Part shown: positions 44,924 through 54,800 of the stretch, one piece after another
Layout: the number at the start of each line of letters is the position of its first letter
Numbering within the stretch: position 1 is the stretch's first letter
Source: CAVTPU01 sp963736695
GTDB taxonomy: Bacteria > Actinomycetota > Actinomycetes > Mycobacteriales > Micromonosporaceae
Direction of reading: 5' to 3'
NCBI GenBank assembly: GCA_963736695.1
Contig: CAVTPU010000001.1
Coordinates: forward strand, 496,001-560,000
Length of the DNA stretch: 64,000 nucleotides
Program-made: the position numbers and the translations under genes
The notes under the pieces: generated by a model
The model's input: the letters and a program-made list of their open reading frames with translations, nothing else
Databases searched by the model: none
What the model was told of the DNA's origin: nothing

Positions 44924-46951
44924 TCACGATGTGCGCGCCTCCATGGGACACCAGCTCGCCTCGGCGAAGGCCAACGCCGCCGCCTGCTCATAGAGCGCGA
45001 AGGCGAGCCACGCTTGGGCGAAGCCGCGACTGTCGTCGTCGACAAGCCGACCGAACGGGTCGCGGGTGCTCAATCGGGCCGCGTCGGTGAGTGTGGCGAG
45101 CAGGTCCGCCCCGGCCACCAACCGGGCCGCGCGCAGCCGGTGCTCGTCGCGACCGGCGAGCGCCTGCACGGCGCGGCCGCCGTCGACGACCCGTTCGACG
45201 TGTCGGCGGACCAGCCGCAGCGCGGGGTCGGCCGGCGATGTTGTCGACGGGGCGACGGGAAGAGAGATCGCAGCCAGGTCCACATTGGAGGTTGCCGGTG
45301 GGCCGCTGTCCACTGGTGGGTCAGACGGCGCAGAGAGTCCAGACGGCGCCTGGCGCAGATGTGATCGGTTCAGCTGGTCATAACCGAGGTCGGCGTGGCC
45401 ACCCCACGCGTCGGGCAACACGAGCCTGGCGTCGTTAACCGTCGGGGCGTCGACTGTCGATGCTCCGCCGACGGGTGAATCTCCGACGGCGGGGTCGGCC
45501 GTCGCCACCGCCAACGCTTCGACGGTGGCGACGCGGGCCGGGTCCGGCCGCGCGACGAGCAAGATCCGCGCACCGACAGCCATGCCGAGCACTCGCAAGT
45601 TCTCCCGATAAGGCAGCTCCGGGTGGTCGGAGGCGACGGTGAGGGTGAGCCCGATCCCGTCGTCGGTGATGGCGTGCACGTCGCCGTGGTGTGCGCCGGT
45701 CAGGCGTACCCGGAGAAACAACAGGTCGGCGCCGACCGGCCGGTCCTGGACTGGTTGGGTGAGCGCCTCGAAGGCCCGGTGCACCTGGTCGGCGAAGGGC
45801 ACCCGCCACTGGCTGGCGAGCGGTTCCTCGTGCCAGGTCGCGCCGGCCGCGCGCACGGCTCGCACCGACTTGCCCGCACCGAGCTGGCCGCTCGCCGAGG
45901 CCGTGGCGCCGGAGATGATGAGTCCGGCGCGGGCGAGCTTGCGGTGGGTGAGAGCCGACTCGCCGACCGCCACGGTGTGGTCGCCGGCGGTGGCCGCGCG
46001 GGTGACGGGTCCGGGCCGAAGGTCGGCGACCGCCCACAGTTGATCGCCCGGGTCGGACAGATAGGTGATGACGCCCGCGTGACCGGATTCGGTGAGGATC
46101 GGCACACTACAGAGCCCGACGACCCGCAGGCTGCCCTGGGCGTCATAGGCGCGACGCGCGGTGCCGAGCAGGGCACGCTGTTCGCTGGCGCCGTCCGGTG
46201 CCCCGTTGGCGGTCGCGGTCAGCTGGTGGGTGAGGTCGAGAAGCTCACGCATCGCGTCGGTGAGGTCGGCCAGCCGAAACTGGGGTTGCGTCGTGTGCGA
46301 GGCGTGGAGTTGAGCGGCGACGGTGCGACTGACGGCGGCGGCCCGGTGCAGGCCGTGCGCGCGGGCCTGATGACTGGCCCGCAACAGCGCCGCGCGGTGC
46401 ACGGCGCCACTGCCGTGGCGGCCGGATCGAAGCACTGCGGTCGCCGCGTGCCACAGCTCGGCGACCGCTTTCTGCTGCACGGGAGTGAGGGCGGTCGGCT
46501 CCTCGCCGCCGGGTGTGGCGTCCGTCGACGCCGGCATGGTCTCGCCGGCCGCTGGAGTGGGTGCCGCCGACGCGGAGGCCGAGGCCTCGACGCCTGGGTC
46601 TGCGGTCGTCAGATCTGTGGCCGCTGCGTCTGCGGTGGCTGCATCCGCGGCGGCTGGGTCGTCGGCCTGCACCGGGCATCGGGCGAGCACCGCGGCCCGG
46701 TGCAGGCAGTTCGGTGCGAGCAGACAACTGCAGTGCGCGTGTGCGCCTTCGCGCAGCGTGCCGTCGGTGATGGTGAGTGTGACGGTGGTGTCGTCGTCGA
46801 CTCGCACGGTCGCGTGGTCGCCGTCGATGGTGACGGGCCACGCCGCGGCGCGGGTCGTCATGTCGTCGAGGCGTTTGCGCAGTCGCGCGGGGAGCGAGTC
46901 GACCGCCTCGGTGAAGACGAGGGCCGCGACTGCCGGCAACTGTGTGGTCAT
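44924..46951 (-). CDS. SWIM zinc-finger protein (YehQ-like)
   Basis: 675 aa. The SWIM motif CxCx(n)CxH is CSCLLAPNCLH near residue 67, embedded in the usual strand (ATVRVDDDTTVTLTITDGTL). An Ala/Asp/Thr-rich linker follows, then a long alpha/beta region without named domains. It is the last gene of the operon, joined to the DUF5682-VWA gene by an ATGA overlap (46948-46951). By content it corresponds to E. coli YehQ. SWIM fingers bind DNA or proteins. All five Tyr codons are TAT. It ends 3 bases from the convergent LRR gene. Confidence 0.88.
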   Translation of the reverse strand: MTTQLPAVAALVFTEAVDSLPARLRKRLDDMTTRAAAWPVTIDGDHATVRVDDDTTVTLTITDGTLREGAHAHCSCLLAPNCLHRAAVLARCPVQADDPAAADAATADAAATDLTTADPGVEASASASAAPTPAAGETMPASTDATPGGEEPTALTPVQQKAVAELWHAATAVLRSGRHGSGAVHRAALLRASHQARAHGLHRAAAVSRTVAAQLHASHTTQPQFRLADLTDAMRELLDLTHQLTATANGAPDGASEQRALLGTARRAYDAQGSLRVVGLCSVPILTESGHAGVITYLSDPGDQLWAVADLRPGPVTRAATAGDHTVAVGESALTHRKLARAGLIISGATASASGQLGAGKSVRAVRAAGATWHEEPLASQWRVPFADQVHRAFEALTQPVQDRPVGADLLFLRVRLTGAHHGDVHAITDDGIGLTLTVASDHPELPYRENLRVLGMAVGARILLVARPDPARVATVEALAVATADPAVGDSPVGGASTVDAPTVNDARLVLPDAWGGHADLGYDQLNRSHLRQAPSGLSAPSDPPVDSGPPATSNVDLAAISLPVAPSTTSPADPALRLVRRHVERVVDGGRAVQALAGRDEHRLRAARLVAGADLLATLTDAARLSTRDPFGRLVDDDSRGFAQAWLAFALYEQAAALAFAEASWCPMEARTS

Positions 46952-49900
46952 CGGACCTGCTCCCCGACCCAACGGGCCAACTCCAATGGACTCAAGGCTG
47001 CGACGGGCATGCCGGCGGCGACGAGTTGCCCGGCGACCGGCACCGAATAGCGGGGCCGTCCGGCGTCGTCGAGGCTCGCGCAGCCGAGCACCGTGCAACC
47101 CGACTCGACGAGCGCGCGAACCTGCCCCAACAGTCCGGCCAACGGATAACCCTCTTCAAAGTCGCTGACGACGACGACCATCGTGCGCGACGGAACGGTC
47201 ACCAGCTGCCGGGCATATCGCAACCCGGCCGCGATGTGCGTGCCGCCGCCGACCTTCACTTCAAGCAGCAACCCGAGCGGGTCGGCGACTCGGTCGGTGA
47301 GGTCGACCACCTCGGTGGAGAAGGCGACGAAGTGGGTGGTGAGCGCGGGCACTCCGGCGAGCACCGAGGCGGTCAGCGCCGACCAGATCACCGAGGCCTC
47401 CATCGAGCCGGAGACGTCGACGACGAGCACGACCCGCCAGTCGACGCCGCGCCGGGCCCGGGTGTGGAACACCGGCCGATCCGGGATGATCATAATGTTG
47501 CCGTCGGGTTTTCGGCTGCTGGTGGCGAGATTGCGTCTCACCGTGCGGTTGAGGTCGAGCTGCCCGCCGGGCCGATAGGTGGGGCGCGGAGTGTTGAGTC
47601 CGGCGAGGGCCGGCCGCAGTCGGGTGGCGAGTTCTTTGGTGAGTTCGGCGATGACGCGCGCCACGAGTGGGCGCAGCCTCGTCACCGCCGCTTCGGAGAG
47701 TCCGCCGGCGAGTGACAGCACGGTCTGCAGCAACTCCACCGATGCGCGGGCGCGTTCGGGGTCGAGTTCGAGGACGGCGTCGACGCGGCCGGCCTCGGCC
47801 GCCCGCGCGAGCACCTCCTGACGAACGTTGTCACCGAACAACGCGGCGAGCTCTTCGGACCATTCCCGCACACCGGGGAACGGCGCCTCGCGGCCGGCCC
47901 GGGCTGCGGCGTCGGCGCGTTCCCCTTCGCCACGCCCGGCGCCATAGAGTTCGTCGAGCGCGTTGGCGAAGTGTCGGGTGCGCCCGGTGCAGCCAGCGGT
48001 GCGGCCGAGGATGAGCCGCCACCGGTCGGGGGCGGTGATCGTCTCGGCACCGTTCGCGGGCAGGGCGGAGGCTGTGGGGGCGGAGGCAGTCGGTGTGGCG
48101 GCCGTGGATTCCGAGTCCGTGGGCGCAGTCTCCGGCGTTGACGCCGCAGACGCGGAAGTCACCGGTTCGGAGGTCACGGGTTCGGGAGCCACGGACGTGG
48201 AGTCGAGGCCCCGTGCCGCGACGGCGTGCCGTCCGGCCCGGTCCGCGAGCAGTCGCGCCATGAACGTGTCGGGATCGTCGAGGACACCGATGTCACGTGC
48301 CGATCCCCCGGCGGTTTCCTCCCCGTGGAGACGCTCGTCGATGACGGCGAGCAGCCTCTCGCGCGCGGCTGGGCTGAGCACGTGGAAGCCGCCTCGCAGC
48401 GCGGGCAACCGGGTGACGAAATCCGTGTCGGAGAGCGTCTCGATTCGCTCGACCAACGGGTCGAGCACCGAGGACGCGGCCTGCACCAACGGCTCGGCGA
48501 CGGCGAGCAGCCCGGTCAGTCGGCCCCGCAGATCGGTGCGCGCCTGCGGGGTGGCGGCCATGTCGAGCCAGGAACCGACGCGGGCCCCCAGCTCTGACGC
48601 GTCCCGCACGCCGAGCACCACCAGGGTCGCGGCAGCGGCCGCCGCCATGAGCGGGGTGCCGGCAGCCGCGAGTCGGGTGAGCGCGTCGGTGAGACGCAGC
48701 CCGATCCCGGTGTCGGCGACCCGGTTGGCGAGCACGGCGAGCGCGTGGGCGTCGGCGACGTCTTCGCTGCCGGTGAGCCCGTCAACGTGGCGTACGGCGG
48801 TTTCGTGAACTGTCTGGGCGATGACGGTGACGTCGGGCAGCTGGGTGAGGTCGGTGCCGAGAAGGCCCGGAATGTGTTCGAGTCGGATCTGGTCGAGCAG
48901 GTCAAGCGCGGCGAGGGCCTCCGGGAGGGTGGCGCTGGCCGGCACCACGGCGGCGAGTTCGGTGAGACGATGCGCGACGAGACTGATGATGGCGCAGCTC
49001 GCCGCGGCTCTCAGCCCGTTGATGACCTGGGCGGGGGTGGCTCCCCCGTCGGCGGTTTCCCGACGGAGGTGTTCGCGGAGCACGCCTTCAGCGGCTTGGG
49101 GCAGGGTGACGCCACGCACACCCAGCACGTCGAGCATGGCGTCGGTCTGTGGAGTCCACTCCGCACGCCAGTGGGCGCCGATGGAGTCGGTGCCGCCGAC
49201 GCCGTCGACAGTGACCGGGGTCGCGTAGGGGATGGCGCAGACAGTGAACTGGCGCAGGGCGATGTCGCGACGCCGGTCGAGGTCGCTGCGCAGCGGGTCG
49301 AGACGCAGATCGCCGGGTTTTCCGCCGGGGCCGGGCAGGCGCAGGTCGGCGGCCTGTTCGCGGACGGCCGGGCCGAGGCCGGAGCGGGGGGTGCCGGGCG
49401 CGAGAGTGCCTCGACGGTCGCCGATGAGGGCGCGTTGCATGGCTGCGGCGACCACCCGGCCCCGACCGAGCATCTCGCCGTGGGCGAGGACGCTCTGCAT
49501 GGCCTCGACGAGTTCGCCTCGGCCGGGTGCGGGCAGTCCGCGCAGCCGGGCAAGGTCGGTGGCGAGACGCACAGTCTCCCGGGCCTCGGCCGGGCCGCAC
49601 GGGTGACCGGCGGCACGGATCGCCGCCGTGACCCGCACGATGGTGTCGACGGCCGCCGACTCGAGGGCGGCGGGTTGCCCGGCCGCGCCGACGACCGCCT
49701 GTTGCCACTGCGGGTCGCGGATGCCGGCGGGATAGCCGGAGCGTTCGTCGAGCAACGCGAATGTGTAGGGCACGAGCGAGGTGGCGACGGCCTGTTGACG
49801 GGTGGTCTTCGCGGACGACCGGCGGGCCGAGTGCGCGATGTCGGCTTCGTCGGCGAGGGCGTCGGGGGCGGCGTCGCCGCCGGCCGGCAGGGCAGCCGCG

Positions 49901-50646
49901 TGAAACGATCCGACGACGGCGGCGACGCGTCGCCCGTCCGCCTGCGCGAGGCAACGGCGCATCCACGCTTCCCGACGCAGGTCGAGCCGATCGACCCCAC
50001 GAGTGTTGGTCGCGTCGTGACGCATCGCCCACCCGACGAGCAGCGCGGCCCGTCGCACGGACTCCGGATCCGAGCCTGGGGCCGCCGCCTCCACCATGCG
50101 GTCCCACATGTCTTCGCCGTCACGCCCGCTCGACGCAGCCTGCAGGGCCTGAGTGAGCATGGGGCCGGGACCGGGCCCGACGTCGTCAAGGCCGACGTTG
50201 TCGGCGCCGTCGGCGGTTCCCCGACCACGCCACGCCCTGTCTGCCAGGGGCAGGTCACATGCGACGACCGGCACGTCGTGTCGGGCCGCCCATCGCACGG
50301 CGACGAGTTCCGGGGAGAAGTCGGCGAACGGATAGAAAGCCATCGCGGCGGCGTCGGTCATCGCCGCGTCGGCGCCGCCGACGACCCCGGCCATGGCCAC
50401 CGGAGCCACGGTGGCTGGGTCGGCGAGCCACACCAGCCACTCCTGCAGTTCGGCCGGCAGTTCGATCAGCAGCACATCGGGAGCGAACCCGTCGAGCAGG
50501 TCGGGCACCACGACCGACAGTGCGGGCGAGTGGTGCCGCACCCCGATGAGGAAAGGTTCGACGCTGTCGGCGAGCCTCGCCACCTCTGCGGCCGGGTCCG
50601 CGTTGACGCCGGTCGCGCCCCCGATGAGGTCAGCCGGTGAGGGCAT
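46948..50646 (-). CDS. DUF5682 protein fused to a VWA domain (YehM+YehP-like)
   Basis: 1232 aa. The N-terminus (LIGVRHHSPALSVVVPDLLD, DVLLIELPAELQEWL, VGSFHAAALPAG) is typical of DUF5682. The C-terminal 200 residues are a VWA domain with MIDAS VVDVSGSMEAS, Thr in GGGTHIAAGL and Asp in SDFEEGY. Between them is a low-complexity Ala/Thr/Glu hinge (about residues 850-900). E. coli has these as two proteins, YehM and YehP; here they are one, supporting a shared complex. ATG 50646 overlaps the MoxR gene by 17 bases. The MoxR partner presumably acts on the VWA domain. Confidence 0.88.
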   Translation of the reverse strand: MPSPADLIGGATGVNADPAAEVARLADSVEPFLIGVRHHSPALSVVVPDLLDGFAPDVLLIELPAELQEWLVWLADPATVAPVAMAGVVGGADAAMTDAAAMAFYPFADFSPELVAVRWAARHDVPVVACDLPLADRAWRGRGTADGADNVGLDDVGPGPGPMLTQALQAASSGRDGEDMWDRMVEAAAPGSDPESVRRAALLVGWAMRHDATNTRGVDRLDLRREAWMRRCLAQADGRRVAAVVGSFHAAALPAGGDAAPDALADEADIAHSARRSSAKTTRQQAVATSLVPYTFALLDERSGYPAGIRDPQWQQAVVGAAGQPAALESAAVDTIVRVTAAIRAAGHPCGPAEARETVRLATDLARLRGLPAPGRGELVEAMQSVLAHGEMLGRGRVVAAAMQRALIGDRRGTLAPGTPRSGLGPAVREQAADLRLPGPGGKPGDLRLDPLRSDLDRRRDIALRQFTVCAIPYATPVTVDGVGGTDSIGAHWRAEWTPQTDAMLDVLGVRGVTLPQAAEGVLREHLRRETADGGATPAQVINGLRAAASCAIISLVAHRLTELAAVVPASATLPEALAALDLLDQIRLEHIPGLLGTDLTQLPDVTVIAQTVHETAVRHVDGLTGSEDVADAHALAVLANRVADTGIGLRLTDALTRLAAAGTPLMAAAAAATLVVLGVRDASELGARVGSWLDMAATPQARTDLRGRLTGLLAVAEPLVQAASSVLDPLVERIETLSDTDFVTRLPALRGGFHVLSPAARERLLAVIDERLHGEETAGGSARDIGVLDDPDTFMARLLADRAGRHAVAARGLDSTSVAPEPVTSEPVTSASAASTPETAPTDSESTAATPTASAPTASALPANGAETITAPDRWRLILGRTAGCTGRTRHFANALDELYGAGRGEGERADAAARAGREAPFPGVREWSEELAALFGDNVRQEVLARAAEAGRVDAVLELDPERARASVELLQTVLSLAGGLSEAAVTRLRPLVARVIAELTKELATRLRPALAGLNTPRPTYRPGGQLDLNRTVRRNLATSSRKPDGNIMIIPDRPVFHTRARRGVDWRVVLVVDVSGSMEASVIWSALTASVLAGVPALTTHFVAFSTEVVDLTDRVADPLGLLLEVKVGGGTHIAAGLRYARQLVTVPSRTMVVVVSDFEEGYPLAGLLGQVRALVESGCTVLGCASLDDAGRPRYSVPVAGQLVAAGMPVAALSPLELARWVGEQVR

Positions 50647-51892
50647 CTCGCTGCTCCCACAGTTGTGTCCACAAGCGAGACCCGGACTCGGCGCGTCGAC
50701 GCACCGCGCCGTCCCAATAGCCGAGCAGGACCGCGCCGTCGGCGGGATCATCTTTGCGCACGACCCCGAGCAGGTGCCCGGGCACGAGGGAGAGCGTGTC
50801 ACGTTCCGACGGGAAATAGGCTGCGGCGAGCCCCAGTGACGTCGCCACCGCGACCGCCTCCGCGGTGCTCATCACAGTGGACGGACGTTGCACGTCCCAC
50901 CCCTCCACCGACCGGCCTTCCCGCAGGTCCCGGAACGCGGTGATGAGCACCTCCAACACCGCATCGTCCACAGTGAACTTCGCGGCGACCCGATCCAACG
51001 CCGACCGGGCCTGGCGTTTGACCAGCGCGGTCTCGGCTGCCAGGTCACTGATCGGTCCGACGGTTTCGAAGTTGAACCGCCGTTTGAGCGCCGCCGACAT
51101 CTCCGACACGCCCCGGTCGCGCAGGTTGGCGGTGGCGATGAGGGTGAACCCGGGCACAGCCGGCACGGTCGCGTCGGCGGTGCCGGCGAGTTCCGGCACC
51201 GCGATGCGCCGGTCGGACAGGATCGACACGAGCGCGTCCTGCACCTCCGGCAGACACCGGGTCACTTCTTCGACGCGGGCCACCGCGCCGGTGCGCATCG
51301 CGGTGAGGATCGGTGACGCGACGAGCGCCTCGGAGCTGGGCCCCTGAGCGAGCAGCAATGCGTAGTTCCACCCGTAACGCAACTGGTCCTCGGTGGTGCC
51401 GGCGGTGCCTTGCACGGTGAGTTCGCTCGTGCCGCAGACCGCGGCGGCGAGCAACTCCGACAGCATCGACTTGGCGGTGCCCGGCTCGCCGACGAGCAGC
51501 AGGCCCCGTTCCCCGGCGAGGGTGACGACGCATCGCTCCACGAGGGCCCGCTCGCCGACGAACTTCGCCGAGATGACCAGTGAACTGACTTCCCCCGTAC
51601 GCCGTGCGGCCGTTGGCAGTTTCAGCGCGGTCTCGCCGCTGCCGGTGATGAAGGTGACGACGGCCCGGGGGGTGAGCCGCCACCCGGGAGGGCGGGGGCC
51701 GTCGTCATAGCGGGCGAGAAAGGCCAACTCGTCGGCGAAGGCGATCTCGGGTGGATCGACCTGCCGTTGAGCCGACGCGGCCGCACCGTCTGAGGTGACT
51801 GTGCCATCCGGACTGGCCTGGCCGTCGGGGGTGGCCGCGGTTCGGGCTGTCGCTGCTCGGGTCTTCGCGGTTGTGGGGGTGGACGCGTTCAT
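50630..51892 (-). CDS. MoxR-type AAA+ ATPase (YehL-like)
   Basis: 420 aa. A disordered Thr/Ala-rich N-terminus (about 50 residues) precedes the AAA domain with Walker A VGEPGTAKS, Walker B VARVEEVTR (where E replaces the usual DE pair), sensor 1 FTLIATANLRDRG and the Arg-finger region SAALKRRFNFETV. It corresponds to E. coli YehL. ATG 51892 overlaps the upstream stop by four bases. It probably powers the VWA/DUF5682 subunit encoded next. Confidence 0.9.
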   Translation of the reverse strand: MNASTPTTAKTRAATARTAATPDGQASPDGTVTSDGAAASAQRQVDPPEIAFADELAFLARYDDGPRPPGWRLTPRAVVTFITGSGETALKLPTAARRTGEVSSLVISAKFVGERALVERCVVTLAGERGLLLVGEPGTAKSMLSELLAAAVCGTSELTVQGTAGTTEDQLRYGWNYALLLAQGPSSEALVASPILTAMRTGAVARVEEVTRCLPEVQDALVSILSDRRIAVPELAGTADATVPAVPGFTLIATANLRDRGVSEMSAALKRRFNFETVGPISDLAAETALVKRQARSALDRVAAKFTVDDAVLEVLITAFRDLREGRSVEGWDVQRPSTVMSTAEAVAVATSLGLAAAYFPSERDTLSLVPGHLLGVVRKDDPADGAVLLGYWDGAVRRRAESGSRLWTQLWEQRDALTG

Positions 51893-54800
51893 CGACGCCG
51901 TGGCCTCTCCGTGACGAGTTCGTTGAATCGGGGTTTGTCGCCGGCACGCACCCGCTCCCACGCGGCCCGGAAGGTCGCGGGGACGGAGGCGGTCGGGAGG
52001 ATGACGCCTAGATGGGCGCGTCCGGTGGCGTCGATGGTGAGCAGCGGGACCTTCCACTCCTCGACGGGCAGGAACGGTGTCTTGAGGGCGAGCCAGCCGC
52101 CCGGCAGGAACAGCGACCGGCCGGCACGGGCGCGTTTCGCTTCGGTGACGAGCGTTTCCCTGGCAACGAGTTCGGCTCGCGCGGCCGTCAGCCGGGCCTT
52201 CTTCCAGCCCGTCCACGTCGCGACGTTGCGGTCGGTGGGGTCGGGCAGGGCGAGCAACTGCAGATAGAGGGTGGCGGCGTCGTGGCCGAGGTTGAGTTCG
52301 GCGGCGACGGTGTCGACGAGGTCGGGCACCGACCGTGATGGGTCCTGCACCGGATAGGTTCCGGTCGTTGTCACCGCGTTCGCGACGAGTGCCGCGAGCC
52401 GTCCGTTGAGCACGTCCCGGAGCATGCCGACCGCCACGCGGCCCGGCATGATCGCGTCGACCACCGCGAAGGACGGATCGTCGGGTCCGGAGAGTTTCGC
52501 TGTGTGCAGATGGCCCTGTCGCCACTCACTTGATCTGTCTGTCAGAAGAATCGGCCCGATGACGGTGCCTTTATCGGTGGTGACGGGTTCGACGCCGAGC
52601 GCGGTGGCGATCGTCGGCACGTGAGCGGCGTCGACCCAACCGAGAGCCAGGACAAACTGCGGGTCGGCGATGCGTTGGCTCAGCAAATGCGCCGCGTCCG
52701 GCAGTGCCGCCAGCATTGGATCGCCGTTGGGCAGGTGATAGGTGAGCCACATGAGTGCCCGGGTCACGGTCACGACCAGGTTGTCGTCGCCGTCGAGCCA
52801 TCCGGCGGCAGTGAGCCACGGGCAGGTGCGGGCGTTCGCCAGCCCGTGCAGCACCATCGAGGCCGACAGTCGACCGGCAATTCCGGATTTGTGCGCCGCG
52901 ACGATGAGTTCGTCGTCAACGATGATTCGCACGCCCCGGGGTTCTCCCCATGTTCGCAGGCGAGCGAGGTCGGGTCCGACGTCCCACAGTCGCGTCGGAT
53001 CGGCGGGCAGCAGCGCGGCGAGGGCTGCGGCGCACTGCGCCGAACCCAGGCGACTCCACGTGTTGGTGGCGCAGTCGCGCACCGTGGCCGAGATCGGCAG
53101 ATCGGGTGGGCTCCACTCGGCGCTGGTCTTGTCTGCGATCGGCAGCCCGGCCATCAGTAATGTCGCCTCGGCGAGGCTGACGCCGGCAGCCGTCGAGGCC
53201 GCCGCGATGAGGTCGTCTCGCCACGGAGCCGGGCCCACTTCGCGGACCATGGCGGTGAACCTGGTGACCGCGTCGGGGCCGAGTGGGTCGACGACGAGAA
53301 GCCGTTCGCTCGTGGTGGTGTGATCGGCGATCGGCCCGAACTCGCCGGTCGGGGAGTATTCGATCGCGTTTATGTCGGTGACGCGGACTCCGTTCGCGTC
53401 ACCGATGCTGGTGGACAGCACGAGAAGCCTGCCCCCCATGGCGGTCTCAATCACGGCGCCGGCCGCCACGGCCTCACCCGTGGTGTGCATGCGGAGTCGG
53501 CGGGTTCGACTGCCGGGGGTGAGAAGCCCCGATTCGGCGCACGCGTCGAGCAGAGTGAGCAACTCGGCTCGGTGGCGGGGCGACGTGAACGGCGACGACG
53601 CCCGAACCATCGCGGCGGGCAGCAGGGTCAGCGTGTCGAACCAGTCAATGTCGGCGTTGGATAGCACATCAACCGTCGGAGACGCTCCGGAACCGACGAG
53701 CGCCTCACCGGTCGCGGCGATGAGCCGCAGCGCGCTGTCACCCCGGCGGATGCAATAGCGCAGCAAATCACCGAAGGCCTCGGCGAGCACACCGTCAGAC
53801 GCCCACTGTGGTTCACCGGTCGGCTCGTCCGGGGCGCTGGTGACGGTTCTCGTGAACTCGCCGAGAGTCACCGCGTGCCGGGCGGCTTGCCAGACCACAC
53901 CGGCGATGCCTTGACGCAACGCGGTGTCGGTGACCTGAGGAATGACCTCGCCGACCGCCTCCACCAGCATGGGCGGCGTCGCGACGGGCGACCATGTGAC
54001 GGTCGTGTCCGCCAACGTCGCGGCCGCGGCCTCGAGGAGTTGCCTCGCGTGCGAATCGCTCAGTGCCCGCAAAGCCAGGGACCCCGCCTCGTCACGCGGG
54101 CGAAGGTGGTGCCAGAACCCGGGGGGCGGCACGACCGGGGTGCCAGCCGAGTAGGGCGGACGTTCCATGCCGGACTCGTAACGACCGATGATGAGACCGT
54201 CGCTGGCGCAGAGGTTGATCTCCTGGCTACGCCAGTTGTCCTGGACGAACACGCCGAACGTCTCGTCGGAGCCAGGGAAACGGATCGCGTTGCCGAGCCT
54301 CCCGTCGCGGCGGCCGCCGAGAAGATTCTCGGCGATGCGGAAGCCGCGCCCGTCGACACCCTCACCCGACAAAGCGCCATCGGGGGAACGTCTCACCCGC
54401 CAACCCACCAACGTGGACTCAGCTGCCCCGTCAACCGCCCCGGCCGGCCCCGCGATCGAACCGAACGGGCTCTGTGTCGCCGATGGCGCCATCACCCGCA
54501 ATGAGCAGGCGCCGAGCATCAGCGACTCGCCGTCGACCACCCCGTGCTCGAAGAACGCCGGTAGGCATTGGCGTCCCAGCTCGCCGGTGTGCGGGTCGAG
54601 CTCGCACAGGTTGTCATGGTCGGTCATCACGTAGAAGTGCTGTCCATCAGTGACGACTCGGCGACCACGCTGCTCGGATCGATCGCCGACCCGCAGCGCG
54701 AGCCCGCCGGCGGTGCGGCCGCCTCCGGGCACCGGAAGCGACTGGTCGTCGGAGTCGAACTGGTGCGACGCGGTGAAGATGTCGTCGGGGGCTCCGCTCC

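Noticed and set aside
48745..50640. Plus-strand open frame of 631 codons
   Set aside because: Antisense to the DUF5682 domain, low-complexity Gly/Arg/Asp composition, no recognisable fold.
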